From Anaeromyces robustus (taxonomy: Eukaryota > Neocallimastigomycota > Neocallimastigomycetes > Neocallimastigales > Neocallimastigaceae), in NCBI GenBank assembly GCA_002104895.1, contig MCFG01000084.1, positions 62,501-110,000 on the forward strand: a stretch of 47,500 nt of DNA. The letters are read 5' to 3'. Within the stretch, counting starts at the first letter, position 1. Every line of letters starts with the position of its first letter. The position numbers and the translations under genes are program-made. Positions 26,899 to 47,500 of this stretch are shown in pieces. Under the pieces are notes generated by a model, which saw only the letters and a list, made by a program, of their open reading frames with translations, was not told where the DNA came from and made no database searches.

Positions 26899-28267
26899 TT
26901 TATATAATATTTCAATATAGTATGCATTATGTTTATTATCATCATTTTAATTCAACAAATGATAATTCATTAGTTCTTTTAATTTTTGCTGGCTGTTTGA
27001 ATGCTGGTAGAAATAGTTTAACTTTCTTTATTTTATTAATTGTTTGTATGGGATATGGTGTTGTAAAGTAAGTGTTAACCATATATTTTTTATTTCATGA
27101 TTATAATAAATATTACTTTTAGAAAAGAATATTATTTTTAATATAATTTATTTTTCTTTATATATTAATTTTTTTAGACAATCATTAGGTAAAACAATGA
27201 CTAAGGTGCAATATTTAACCTTATTCCACTTTATTTTTGGTGTTTTATATGCTATTGGATTAATGATTGTTACTGAAATTACTCAATTTGTAGTTTTAAT
27301 CTTTGTATTCCCATTATCTGCTACAATGACTATTTTCTATGTTTGGACATTAGCTGCTTTAACAAATTCAATTAAAAAACTTGAACAAAGTACTTATACT
27401 TTTATATATATAAATCTTTATATATAAAATATATTATATCATTTGGAATTAACTTATATATATTTATATTTTATAAAAAAGGACATCAAGAAGCAAAATT
27501 AAGCATGTTTTTAAATTTAAGAAGAATACTTATTATTTGTATTGTATTCATATTTGTCTTCTTTGTTGCTAGTACATATAACTTTATGGGAAGTCAAAAT
27601 GTTCAATGGGTTGTTGACAATTGGGTAAATTTTATTATAATTTTATTGTATAAAAATATATGTTTTTTATTTAGTAATTAAAGATGTTAATAATATTATT
27701 GTTTTAATTCTAAATAGGCAACTAGATGGTTCTGGATTGATGGATTTTTAAATATTATTTATCTTTTCGGTTTCACTTGTATTATTTTCTTATGGAGACC
27801 AACTGCTAATAATCAAAGATATGGGCTTGATCAAGTATATAAATATTTATTGATTATAAAATAATTATTTATATATAATAAAAAAAAATATATATATATA
27901 TTAACTATTATTATCGATATTAATATTATTATTACATTATTAATAAAAATAGTTACCATCAGATGATGTTGATGAAATTGATCTTGATGATCATTTTGTT
28001 AATTATCCAAGTGAAGGTGTTGTTCCAAAAGATGAATTTGGAAGTAAACGTGCTGATGATATTACTGTTGGATTCGATTTTGGTAGTGGTTCAGAAAATG
28101 AAGATGAAGCTGGTCCAGAATCTAATGAAGATATATATAAATGGGCTGAAGAAAATATTGATGTTAAGGTTGACAATAAAGAAGATGAGTTACAAAATAA
28201 TTTAGAAACCCAAAATGAAGAAAATTTAATTAATATTGATAATCAAAAACCAGACGAAAATAAATAA
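25063..28267 (+). CDS. GOST-family seven-helix protein (GPR107/GPR108/Ptm5-like)
   Basis: Fourteen exons (25063-25143, 25263-25323, 25412-25476, 25653-25703, 25913-26084, 26191-26259, 26340-26398, 26541-26560, 26659-26775, 26921-27067, 27178-27389, 27482-27624, 27718-27834, 27953-28267) encode 542 residues. A signal peptide (MKGLYVFILLISLLSFPTL) leads to a lumenal beta-rich domain with cysteines that ends in the typical IEWHSSTGELTGGDYPKVKFYGYLAL. Seven helices follow from about residue 187, with family landmarks AGCLNAGRNSLTFF, LFHFIFGVLYAIG, NWATRWFWIDGFLN and LWRPTANNQRY. A 105-residue acidic cytosolic tail ends the protein. GOST proteins sit in Golgi and endosomal membranes and are linked to vesicle trafficking; their ligand is unclear. 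Exon 2 uses an unusual donor (GTTTTT), accepted because the phases fit on both sides. The 209-nt intron before exon 5 ends in a purine-rich AAAAAAG acceptor. Confidence 0.88.
26812..26897. repeat. (AAT)n array in a GOST intron
   Basis: About 28 perfect AAT units fill the intron between exons 9 and 10 of the GOST gene. Confidence 0.9.
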
Positions 28268-28865
28268 ATTTAAAAATAATTTTAAAATTTAATTATTATT
28301 TATATATTTTAAAGAAATCGAAATATTATTATTATATTTATTTTTATATTTTTTTATTAATATATATATTTAAAAAAAAAAAAAAAAAAAAAAAATAGTA
28401 TAATATGAATCATAAATGTTTATATATTTAATATTTTATTTTATAATTAGAAAATTTAATTTTTTAATATTTGGCATTTAATTAATTTTTTTTTTTTTTA
28501 ATATTTTAATATTTTTAATTTTTATATTTATAAAAAAATGTAATTAATAATATATATATATGCTTAGTATATATAGTATATATCATTATATTATTAATAA
28601 AAGAAAATTTAGATATAGTATAATAATGATTTTATGATATATATAATATTTTTTAAATTAAAAATTATCAATGTAAACAATAGAATTATCATGAACTAAA
28701 AGTATTTAATTATAATAATAATCGTAAAAAGAAAAACAGAAATAGTTTGTATAAATAAATATTAGATATATAAAAATATTGATATTATTATAATAAAAAT
28801 ATTAATAATATAAAAATATTGAATTATAATAAAAATATTAATAATAATTTTGTAATAAAAAATAA

Positions 28866-28944
<79 letters not shown>

Positions 28945-30627
28945 TAGCAATTCTAATCAAAATAAAATAGAAAAACAAATAACTAAAATAAAATAATAAA
29001 AAATATAATATAATTAAATAAAAATAAATAAAAATAAATAAAAATAAAAAAAATAAATAAATGAAAATAAATAAAAATAAAAATTAGAATATAGTTATAT
29101 AGAAAAAAATTATAATAACGTAAAATATTATAGATGAATATTTTTTTGTTTTTTATTTTTTTTTTCTCTTTTTTTTTTTTTATTTTTATTACTATATATA
29201 TATTTTTAAATATAAAATATTAATATTGATTTAGTTAATTACTTAAAACAATAACTTTACTACTTAGTGTCTTTAATAAAGTTATTAAATATTATTAGAG
29301 TTAATAGTTTATTTATGTTACATTAATTACAATAATATTTTTGCTGCTAATGTTTACAGTTAATGATTGTAATAATGCTTTTTTTCTAATTCTATATCAA
29401 GCTCTAATAATAACAGTAATATTATTTTTATTTTTTTTTTAAAAAAAAAAAATATTAATATTTGTAATAAATTAGATGATAATCTTAATAGTTTAGTTAA
29501 TTATTCAGTTGGGAAAATATAAATATATATTCCAGTATAGAATATATATTATTACGTTCTTGGTGGAAGAGTTAATCATTATGACTTGGGAAAAGCAGAG
29601 TGGAGCAATCTATATAAAATACAATTTAAATCTAACACTTTTTCCAGATGTTCCATTTTTGCTACGTATAGTCTCATGGTTAGATTAATAATTTTTATTT
29701 AAAACTATTAATTTAAATTAAACATAGATGTGATATTATATATTATATTAAAGTAAAGAATATATTAATAATTGAAATGTAAAATAAATACAATATAAGA
29801 TACAAGAAAATAATAAAATTTATTACATATATTAATCAAATTAAAAATATAAAATAAATAAAAAGGAAAGAAGTTAAACTTCTAACCTCTATCATTCAAC
29901 GAATGAGATGTCATTTGAATCCGTATCGAAATAAATTCAATGTCTTATCTTTTCGACGTCGATGCCCTTGAAGCTGCCTTTGAGTGTTTTTATTGTTATT
30001 ATACCAATTGAGAAGAATCCGAAAGGAATATATTTATAAATGATATAACAACAGTAAGAAAATGCAACAGACCCACAATATCCGGAACAGGAGACTCGGA
30101 TGAACTTTTAATAAGTTGTTCATGCCACTGTCTCTATTCCTCATCAATTTTTAGTTTTTCAAATGCATAATTTCCATCAAAGAAAGCGTTAACAAATAAT
30201 ATAAAAATCATATTTATTTTCTTATTTTTTATTTTTTTATTTTATTTTATTTTATTTTTTTTTGTATGATTAGCTTAATTATTAATAAAAACTATTTAAA
30301 AATACAAGTATATATATATATAAATTTTTGATATATTTCTATTAATATAAATATATTTTATTGTTGTTATTTATTTATTTTTATATATTATTTTTTTTAT
30401 TTATTTATTATCAGTTAAGTGTACATACATAATAACAAAATAAATAACAAATACAAGTTTAATTGCATTTATGAAGAAATTATTTTTAATAAAAAAAAAG
30501 ATTTATAATTCAAATTTACATATAAAAATTTTTTTTATTATATTATCCATTTCTTGTTATAATTATTTTAATATTATTTTCTTTGTTTTTTATTATCACT
30601 ATTATTATATTTTTATTGTTTTTAGAT
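28268..30627. other. Convergent spacer between GOST and receptor genes
   Basis: About 2.36 kb between two stop codons facing each other. The left part is A/T simple sequence with an (AAT)n array at 28869-28941. The middle (about 29340-30200) is noticeably richer in G and C and holds broken coding-like pieces, listed separately. The right part is again pure A/T. Confidence 0.6.
29540..30200. pseudogene. Decayed coding relic, family unknown
   Basis: Two islands have exon-like composition without an intact gene. On the minus strand 30190-30005 reads VNAFFDGNYAFEKLK..., hits an in-frame TAG at about 30131-30129, then continues RQWHEQLIKSSSESPVPD before further stops. Below it, 29985-29920 reads RRKDKTLNLFRYGFK in another frame and SNDISFVE in a third, as if frameshifted. 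The island at 29545-29690 has open stretches on both strands (+ strand VLGGRVNHYDLGKAEWSN). I cannot name a parent family. A dead gene or a transposon remnant would both fit; unrecognised real exons with short introns are a weaker alternative. Confidence 0.35.
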
Positions 30628-41236
<10,609 letters not shown>

Positions 41237-41619
41237 TTTTAATTGAGCATTTACTTCTATTTCAATTTAAAAAAAATTTTTTATTAGATAAAAAAAATTG
41301 AAATTATTAATATACTTATTCTATTTTAAATTCATTTTTTTTAAAGTTTTCATATTTACAAATATAATAAATAAATTAAATATGAATATTATTATCCAAT
41401 CAATATCTTAAAAAAGTTTAAAATTATTTTAAAAAATCAAAAATATACATTAAAAAAAAAAAAAAAAAAAAAAAAAAAGTTAATATAGTTTTATTTTCTA
41501 TTTTAATATTTTATAAATTATCAATAACATAAGAATAACAATTTTATAAAATATTTTAAGTTTGTAATTTTATATTCAAATAGATTACTATTATTAAAAA
41601 AAAATAAAAAATTTAAATT
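41237..41619. promoter_or_regulatory. Divergent promoter region, SWAP gene / NOL10 gene
   Basis: The start codons of two divergent RNA-related genes are 383 bp apart. The interval is A/T only and contains an uninterrupted run of about 27 A residues (41452-41478), a nucleosome-excluding type of tract. No specific element can be named. Confidence 0.45.
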
Positions 41620-44600
41620 ATGGCTTTGAAAGTATCAAATCCAAATGATATTAAAATATATTCAATCACTTCAGCAGCAAAATTAGCAATACCAGATTGG
41701 CTTGCAAGAAGAAATAGAAAATCATTGAAACATGATATAGGTAATTTAATTTGACAAACCTCTCTGATGATTTAATTTAATTTAAAATATTAAAAAACAT
41801 AAATATTAAATGAAAAAATATTTTAAAAAATCAAATTAATTAAAAAATAAATAGACAAGATTATTTAATGATTTGAAATACTAATTATAATATATTATAT
41901 TTAATTCATAGAATGGAGAAATAGAGTTGAATTAATTCAAGATTTTGATTTTCCAGAAGCATCTTTAAAAATAAAAACTTCAAGAGATGGCAATTATATT
42001 ATTGCTTCAGGTATAATTTTAAAGATTAATAATATTAATTTTTATTATAAAAAAATATATTAATGGAAAAATTCATTAATATAAAATAAATATTAATTAT
42101 TTTCTTTTTATTAATATCTTTATATCCTTCATTTTTTTTTTTTATTTATATATAAAAAAGGTATTTATAAACCACAATTTAGAGTTTATGATGTAAATCA
42201 ATTAGCTATGAAATTTGATAGACATACAGATTGTGAAAATGTTCAATTCGAGGTAATTATAATAATATTATAATTTGTTATTATAAAGTCAATTCTAATT
42301 TTGTTATAAATTTAGATATTATCTGATGATTGGACTAAAACTGTCCATTTACAAGCTGATCGTTCAGTTGAATTTCATACTCAATTTGGAATACATTATA
42401 AAACAAGAGTTCCAAAAGTGTGTATTATTTATTTATATATATATAAATATATATATATATTTTTTCTAATATTTTTCTAATATTAAAAATATATTTTTGG
42501 TAATTTTTAAAATTGTTAGAACGGAAGAGATATGAAATATCATTATCAATCATGTGACTTAATGGTTGTTGGAAATAGTTCTGAAGTTTATCGTTTAAAT
42601 TTAGAGCAAGGACGTTTTATGAAATCTTTATTTACTTCATTACCAGCAATAAATGTATATTTTTATATATAAAATAACATTTTTAAAAATATAATCAATG
42701 GTATACATAACTTAATATTAATTTAAAATAATTTATAATTTAATACCAAAAAAAGACTTTAGATATCAATCCAGCTCATCAACTATTTGCATTTGGAGGT
42801 GAAGATGGAAATATTGAATTTTGGGATCCAAGGGATAAAACTTGTTTAACAACATTAAATCCTGTAATAAATATTCTTCAAAATCCAATGATTACGCTTG
42901 AATCAAATCCGCAAGTATCTACAGTAAAATTTAAGAACGATGGTTTAACATTTGGTGTTGGTACATCAACAGGACAAGTTCTTTTATATGATTTAAGAAA
43001 TAATAAGCCATTCCTTGTTAAAGATCATCAATATGGTTACCCAATAAAGAATATTATTTATCATAAATCACAAAATGTTATATCGGCTGATACCAAAATT
43101 GTAAAAATATGGAATGAAACAACAGTATGTTTAAATATATTTATATATATTTATATATATTTATTTTTTTTGATGTCATTATTAATTATCGTTATGTGAT
43201 GATTTATATTAATATATATATTAATATAAAATTAAAATAAAATTTAGGGTAAAATATTTACAAATGTAGAACCTCCAAATGATATCAATGATTGTTGTAT
43301 TGTTCCAGATACAGGTTTAATATTTTTAGCAAATGAAGGTTCGCAAATACAGTCATATTATATACCACAACTTGGAATTGCACCAAAGTGGTGTACTTTC
43401 TTAGATAACATGACAGTATGTTTAACTACATATTTATTTATATATATATAATAATATAAATTTAATCCAACAAAAATTTATAATATTTTTATATTTAAAT
43501 TATATATTCAAAAATAAAATAATATATTTTTTTAAAAAAAATAGGAAGAAATGGAGGAAAAAAGTAATCAAGATATGTATGATGATTATAAATTTGTTTC
43601 TAAAAAAGAATTAACTAGTCTTGGTTTAGATCATTTAATTGGTACTAATGTTTTAAGAGCTTATATGCACGGTTATTTCGTTGATCTTAGATTATATCAA
43701 AAAGTAAAATATTATAAAATATATTATATTATATTATATTATATTATATTATACTATATTATTTTATACTATATTATATTATATTATATATATATATATA
43801 TATTATATATTATATTATTATTAAAATTCATATGTTATTAAATCAATTTTATTTAAAATTTTAGGCTAAATCTATTGCTAATCCATTTGAATATGAAGAA
43901 TATCGTAGAAGAAGAGTACAAGAAAAAATTGAAAAAGAAAGAGCTAGTAGAATTTCAGTCTCTAAACGTTTACCAAAGGTTAATAAAGCTTTTGCTTCAC
44001 AACTTATTAAAGATAATGCTAGTAATGATAAAAAGAAACTTAAACGTGATAATGCTACTATTGAAAATCCATTAGGTGATAGTCGTTTCTCATCTATATT
44101 TGAAGACCCAGAATTTGCAATTGATGAAACTACTGATGCCTATCGTTTACTTCATCCAACAGAAAATAAAAAAGCTACTTTTACTGAAAATGATGATGAA
44201 GAAGAAAATGAAGAAGAAAGTGAACCTGAAGGTCATGGAAGTGATGTTTCATCATCAGAATTTGGTAAAGTTTAAAAAAAAAAAAAAAAAAACTATTAAA
44301 TTCAAATTATTAATAATTAATAGATTAATATATTAATATATAATAATATAATAATAAAAATTTTAATAATTTATTTTATAATAGAAGAAGAAGAAGAAGA
44401 AGAATATATACCAAAAAAGAAAACAAAACAAATTCAAAAACCAAAATCAAAAGAATTTAAAGAAATTAAAGTAAAAACTAAATAAATAAATTAATAAATT
44501 ATTAATAAAGAAGAAACTAACTTAAATAATTTTTTATTGTTAAATTTATAGTCAGGACAAATGTTTGGTTCTAAAAATAGTCTTAAAATATCTAATAAAT

Positions 44601-44865
44601 CATTTGGAGATAGAGTTAGTAATTTAACAGATGAATCCTTTAGTACGAGATCAAATACTGGTTCAATGGCTTTAACATTTAAATTAAATAAAAGAAAACA
44701 GGTAATATATTTAATAAAAATAATAATAAATATATTAGTTAATTAATATATAATAATATATATTTTAATTGTTAGAAACAAAATGAAAATGAAGAGGAAG
44801 ATAATAATAAAAGAAAAGAAAGAAGAGGCATTAAATCATTAAATTTAAAGAAAAGAAGATTTTAA
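41620..44865 (+). CDS. ENP2: Nucleolar WD40 ribosome-biogenesis protein NOL10/Enp2
   Basis: Twelve exons (41620-41740, 41912-42010, 42161-42252, 42316-42417, 42520-42654, 42756-43124, 43248-43415, 43545-43703, 43865-44264, 44385-44470, 44552-44701, 44776-44865) encode 656 residues, close to the roughly 690-710 of human NOL10 and yeast Enp2. The N-terminal WD40 propeller (about 1-410) shows family landmarks: [60 protein letters not shown] and [14 protein letters not shown] conserved segment follows ([19 protein letters not shown]), then the NUC153 motif at about 484-512 ([16 protein letters not shown]), and acidic and Lys-rich tails ending KKRRF. Enp2 is an essential nucleolar protein of the small-subunit processome that acts in 18S rRNA maturation. 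Donor 4 is GTGTGT, slightly off consensus; the frame supports it. The GAA-rich start of exon 10 allows alternative AG acceptors that would drop Glu residues. Confidence 0.92.
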
Positions 44866-45440
44866 TGAAGATTCAAAAGATTTTTTTCAATAAAAATTTT
44901 AATTTTAAAATCAATTTTAATTAAAAGTTTTAAGAAAGAATAATTCTAATTTATAGTAATAATTTTGTAATTTTTTTTTTTTTTTCATTTTTTATTTTAG
45001 AATATTAGAATATTTTATTTAATATATTAGTTGTTTACTTTAAAATTTTTTTTATTTATCTAGAATTATAAAAATTTTTTATTTATCTAAAATTATAATA
45101 TATTATAATATAACTTATTTAAATTAATAGAATAATAAACCATATAAAAATACTTAATTACAAAATAATCAATATAGCACTTATTTAAATATACTGAAAA
45201 AGTTTATATATAATTTTTATCCTATTATAACTTTAATATATAATAATAATAATGTATATATATGTTATGAGCTATAGTAAGATAATATCATAAATATATT
45301 TATATTTAAAAAAATTTAATTTATCATGGGTACATAATAATAACAACAAATAAAAATTTAATTATAAATTATTAATGAAATATTTTATTTCTTTTCATGA
45401 TTATAATAAAAATAATAACAATAAAATAGAATAAAAAAAA

Positions 45441-45480
<40 letters not shown>

Positions 45481-45484
45481 AAAC

Positions 45485-45548
<64 letters not shown>

Positions 45549-46398
45549 TATTATTATTATTATTATTATTCAAACTTTTAACAAATACAATATAATAGTG
45601 TGTTTTTTTTTTTTAAACTTATTAATAATTGAATATAATACTATATAGTTAAAGTTTTTAAAAACATTTATATGTACTGCATTAAAACTATATGATTTTG
45701 ATGATAATTGTTAATATTAATATACATTTGTTAATAATTTTATCAACTTATAATTTATATAAATAAAATTATTTAATATAATATTTAATGCAATTTAAAA
45801 CATTTATTATTACGGATAATTTTTAAAATTTCAATTATATTAAACAATAAAATGGTACAAATAGTTTAATTTGAATTATTTGTACCATTTTTATGGACTA
45901 TTTCTATAATTTTAATTATTATGTTTATATATATATATATTAATTAGAGTTATTGTTTTAATTAAAAAAAATTGTTTTATTAATAAAATCATAATTTTAT
46001 TTTGTAAAAAAATAATTTTAATTTGAAAAAAAATTTTATTTTGAAAATATACAGGTGATTTAAAATCCAATAAAATGTTGTTTAAACAAATAAATTAAGA
46101 TACATTATGTTATATAATATAATTAATTTATAACTTTTCTTATTCCATTATAACAATATTGACCTTTCATTTTAATTAAATTAATTATATAATTATCTAT
46201 TATTATTATTATATATAAATTTATTAAAAAATAATATTTTATAATTCATTATTTTTTCTTGAATACTTTACTAACTTTTATATATTTGTATTTTTTTTTC
46301 TAACTATTTAATAAATATTATAAATATACATGATCATTATTTAATGTTAAAAAATACAAGATAAAAATAAAAAATAATTATTATATAATAAAATAAAA
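44866..46398. other. Spacer between NOL10 and the terminal membrane-protein gene
   Basis: About 1.5 kb of A/T-rich DNA between two tandem + strand genes. It contains an AAAT array followed by a (TTA)n array (45438-45570) and the perfect hairpin at 45849-45891. No coding stretch is seen. Confidence 0.6.
45849..45891. repeat. Perfect 15-bp inverted repeat (hairpin)
   Basis: Arms 45849-45863 (aaaatggtacaaata) and 45877-45891 are exact reverse complements with a 13-nt loop. Each arm holds a GGTACA core that is rare in this A/T background. It is far from any stop codon and has no G+C-rich stem, so it does not look like a bacterial-type terminator. A small palindromic element or the tip of a foldback repeat is possible. 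Confidence 0.75.
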
Positions 46399-47500
46399 AT
46401 GCCAAAGTTTGAATTTCCATCGGACAAATTAGATATAACAAATGAGAGAGCACATACATTTATTGAAAAATGTGAAGAATATGTCGATTCAATGGATGAA
46501 ATATTATCAATATTTGATGTAACTTATGTATATCATGTACTATGCATAGCTACTTTTTCATATATTTTTATAACGTTTATTCTAATTATAATCTTTCGTA
46601 AGGATTATAAATCTCTAAATAGCAGTTTTAGATTAACGTTGTTTTTCTCAGCAGGTGGATTAATTAATATTGCAAATTCATATTTTGTTCAGGTATTTCA
46701 AGATATATTTATAATTAAAAATCTAAAATAAAAAAAAATTATATTGAATACTTAAAAATTATTATATATAATAAAGATTAATTATACTAAATATCCATGC
46801 TTTTTAATGTTTTTCTGTACTGGCATAAGTATATATACACATTTTTATTTTTATTATTATATAAAATAAATATATTTTATAATTATTATTATATTTTATG
46901 ACGTATTAAAATTTATATACTATCTTTTAATATTATATTATTAAATATGATAAAGGTTATCCATTATTAATAATACCATGCATGGGATATATATTAAATT
47001 ATTTAAAACAATGTTATTATTCAAATTATGCATATGATAAAATTGCAAATGATGAAAGTGCAATATCATCAAATTTCAGTGAACCAACAAAATCAACAAC
47101 AGAAAAAGTTACAACCCATAAATTATTAAATAAATTTAATTTTTATATATCTGCTAAATTTATTACAAAAATTTTGTTTACCTATTTAGCCATAATTATT
47201 ATTTATTCTGTAATAATCGGATTTATAAGCAAGGATTATTCTATATTTCCATTAGAGCAAGGATTTTGTACACTTACGTAATTAAATATATATTAAAAAA
47301 GAATAAAATTAATAATAAAATTATATTATATTACTATATATGCTAATAAAACTTTTATATTTTTTATTCACATTAATATGTATTAATATTAAATGATTCA
47401 TTATTATCTATGAAATTAAAAGTGTGGAATATGCACCTCAATTATTTTTAATTTTCTTCTTTTTCTTGATATTTTTACCATTTTCAGTTTATGAACTCTG
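46399..47500 (+). CDS. Multi-pass membrane protein, possibly fungal 7TM-RGS regulator (5' part)
   Basis: Four exons are visible (46399-46692, 46777-46828, 46956-47277, 47423 to the window end) and join in frame. A hydrophilic N-terminus of about 48 residues leads to hydrophobic segments near YHVLCIATFSYIFITF, RLTLFFSAGGLINIAN, CFLMFFCTGISYPLLIIP, KILFTYLAIIIIYSVII and QLFLIFFFFLIFLPF. A Ser/Thr-rich loop separates the third and fourth. The pattern YPCFLMFFCTGISYPLL and the later TVEYAPQL...LPFSVYEL resemble the membrane half of 7TM proteins that carry a C-terminal RGS domain in fungi and plants, where the RGS module speeds GTP hydrolysis on G-alpha. The RGS part would lie beyond the window, so this is a family guess from the membrane part only. 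It could be another fungal seven-helix protein. Confidence 0.55.

Noticed and set aside
27963-28205. 80-codon Leu/Met-rich + strand frame
   Set aside because: Shifted frame of the acidic GOST C-terminal exon.
28762-28950. Poly-tyrosine open frame
   Set aside because: Translation of an intergenic (AAT)n array with no start context or neighbouring exon.
29880-29960. Possible tRNA in the GC-richer island
   Set aside because: No cloverleaf with a T-loop GTTC motif and matching acceptor stem could be drawn.

Overview
The window is a stretch of nuclear chromosome from a eukaryote with an extremely AT-rich genome. By eye the intergenic DNA and introns are almost pure A/T and the exons only slightly less so. 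Genes carry many short introns of roughly 50-250 nt with GTAAGT/GTAAAT-like donors and TAG or AAG acceptors. Coding regions contain Asn, Thr and Lys homopolymers. The gene set fits an anaerobic gut fungus (Neocallimastigomycota, the Neocallimastix/Piromyces/Anaeromyces group): a fungal-type Na+/H+ antiporter, a C2-domain diacylglycerol-lipase-like protein, and a beta-helix/EGF/class C GPCR. That assignment is inference. Dictyostelium has similar base composition but far fewer introns per gene.

I rebuilt every gene by joining exons by hand, requiring GT..AG borders and an open frame through every junction. From left to right: a coding-looking 3' end of an unidentified + strand gene (1-103); a very large NOT4/CNOT4 ubiquitin ligase on - (8590-497, 10 exons, 2137 aa); a 4.9 kb gene-free spacer with long tetranucleotide arrays; a plasma-membrane Na+/H+ antiporter of the Nha1/Sod2 family on + (13482-16145, 8 exons, 532 aa); a C2 + class 3 lipase (DAGL-like) protein on - (22561-17001, 17 exons, 1009 aa); a 2.5 kb spacer holding a 48-bp perfect inverted repeat; a GOST/GPR107-family seven-helix protein on + (25063-28267, 14 exons, 542 aa); a spacer with a decayed, GC-richer coding relic; a signal peptide/beta-helix/EGF/seven-helix class C receptor on - (36769-30628, 19 exons, about 1253 aa); a SWAP-family splicing regulator on - (41236-38311, 10 exons, 454 aa); divergent from it, the ribosome-biogenesis WD40 protein NOL10/Enp2 on + (41620-44865, 12 exons, 656 aa); and the start of a multi-pass membrane protein resembling fungal 7TM-RGS proteins on + (46399 to the window end).

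There is no operon-like logic, as expected in a eukaryote. Several products are nevertheless signalling or membrane proteins: a GPCR-like receptor, a candidate G-protein regulator, a diacylglycerol lipase, a Golgi/endosomal GOST receptor and a cation antiporter. The others serve RNA metabolism (NOT4, SWAP, NOL10). The most unusual gene is the receptor, which joins a secreted right-handed beta-helix ectodomain and one EGF module to a seven-helix domain with a class C TM7 'PK' motif. No tRNA, rRNA, CRISPR array or intact transposon was found.
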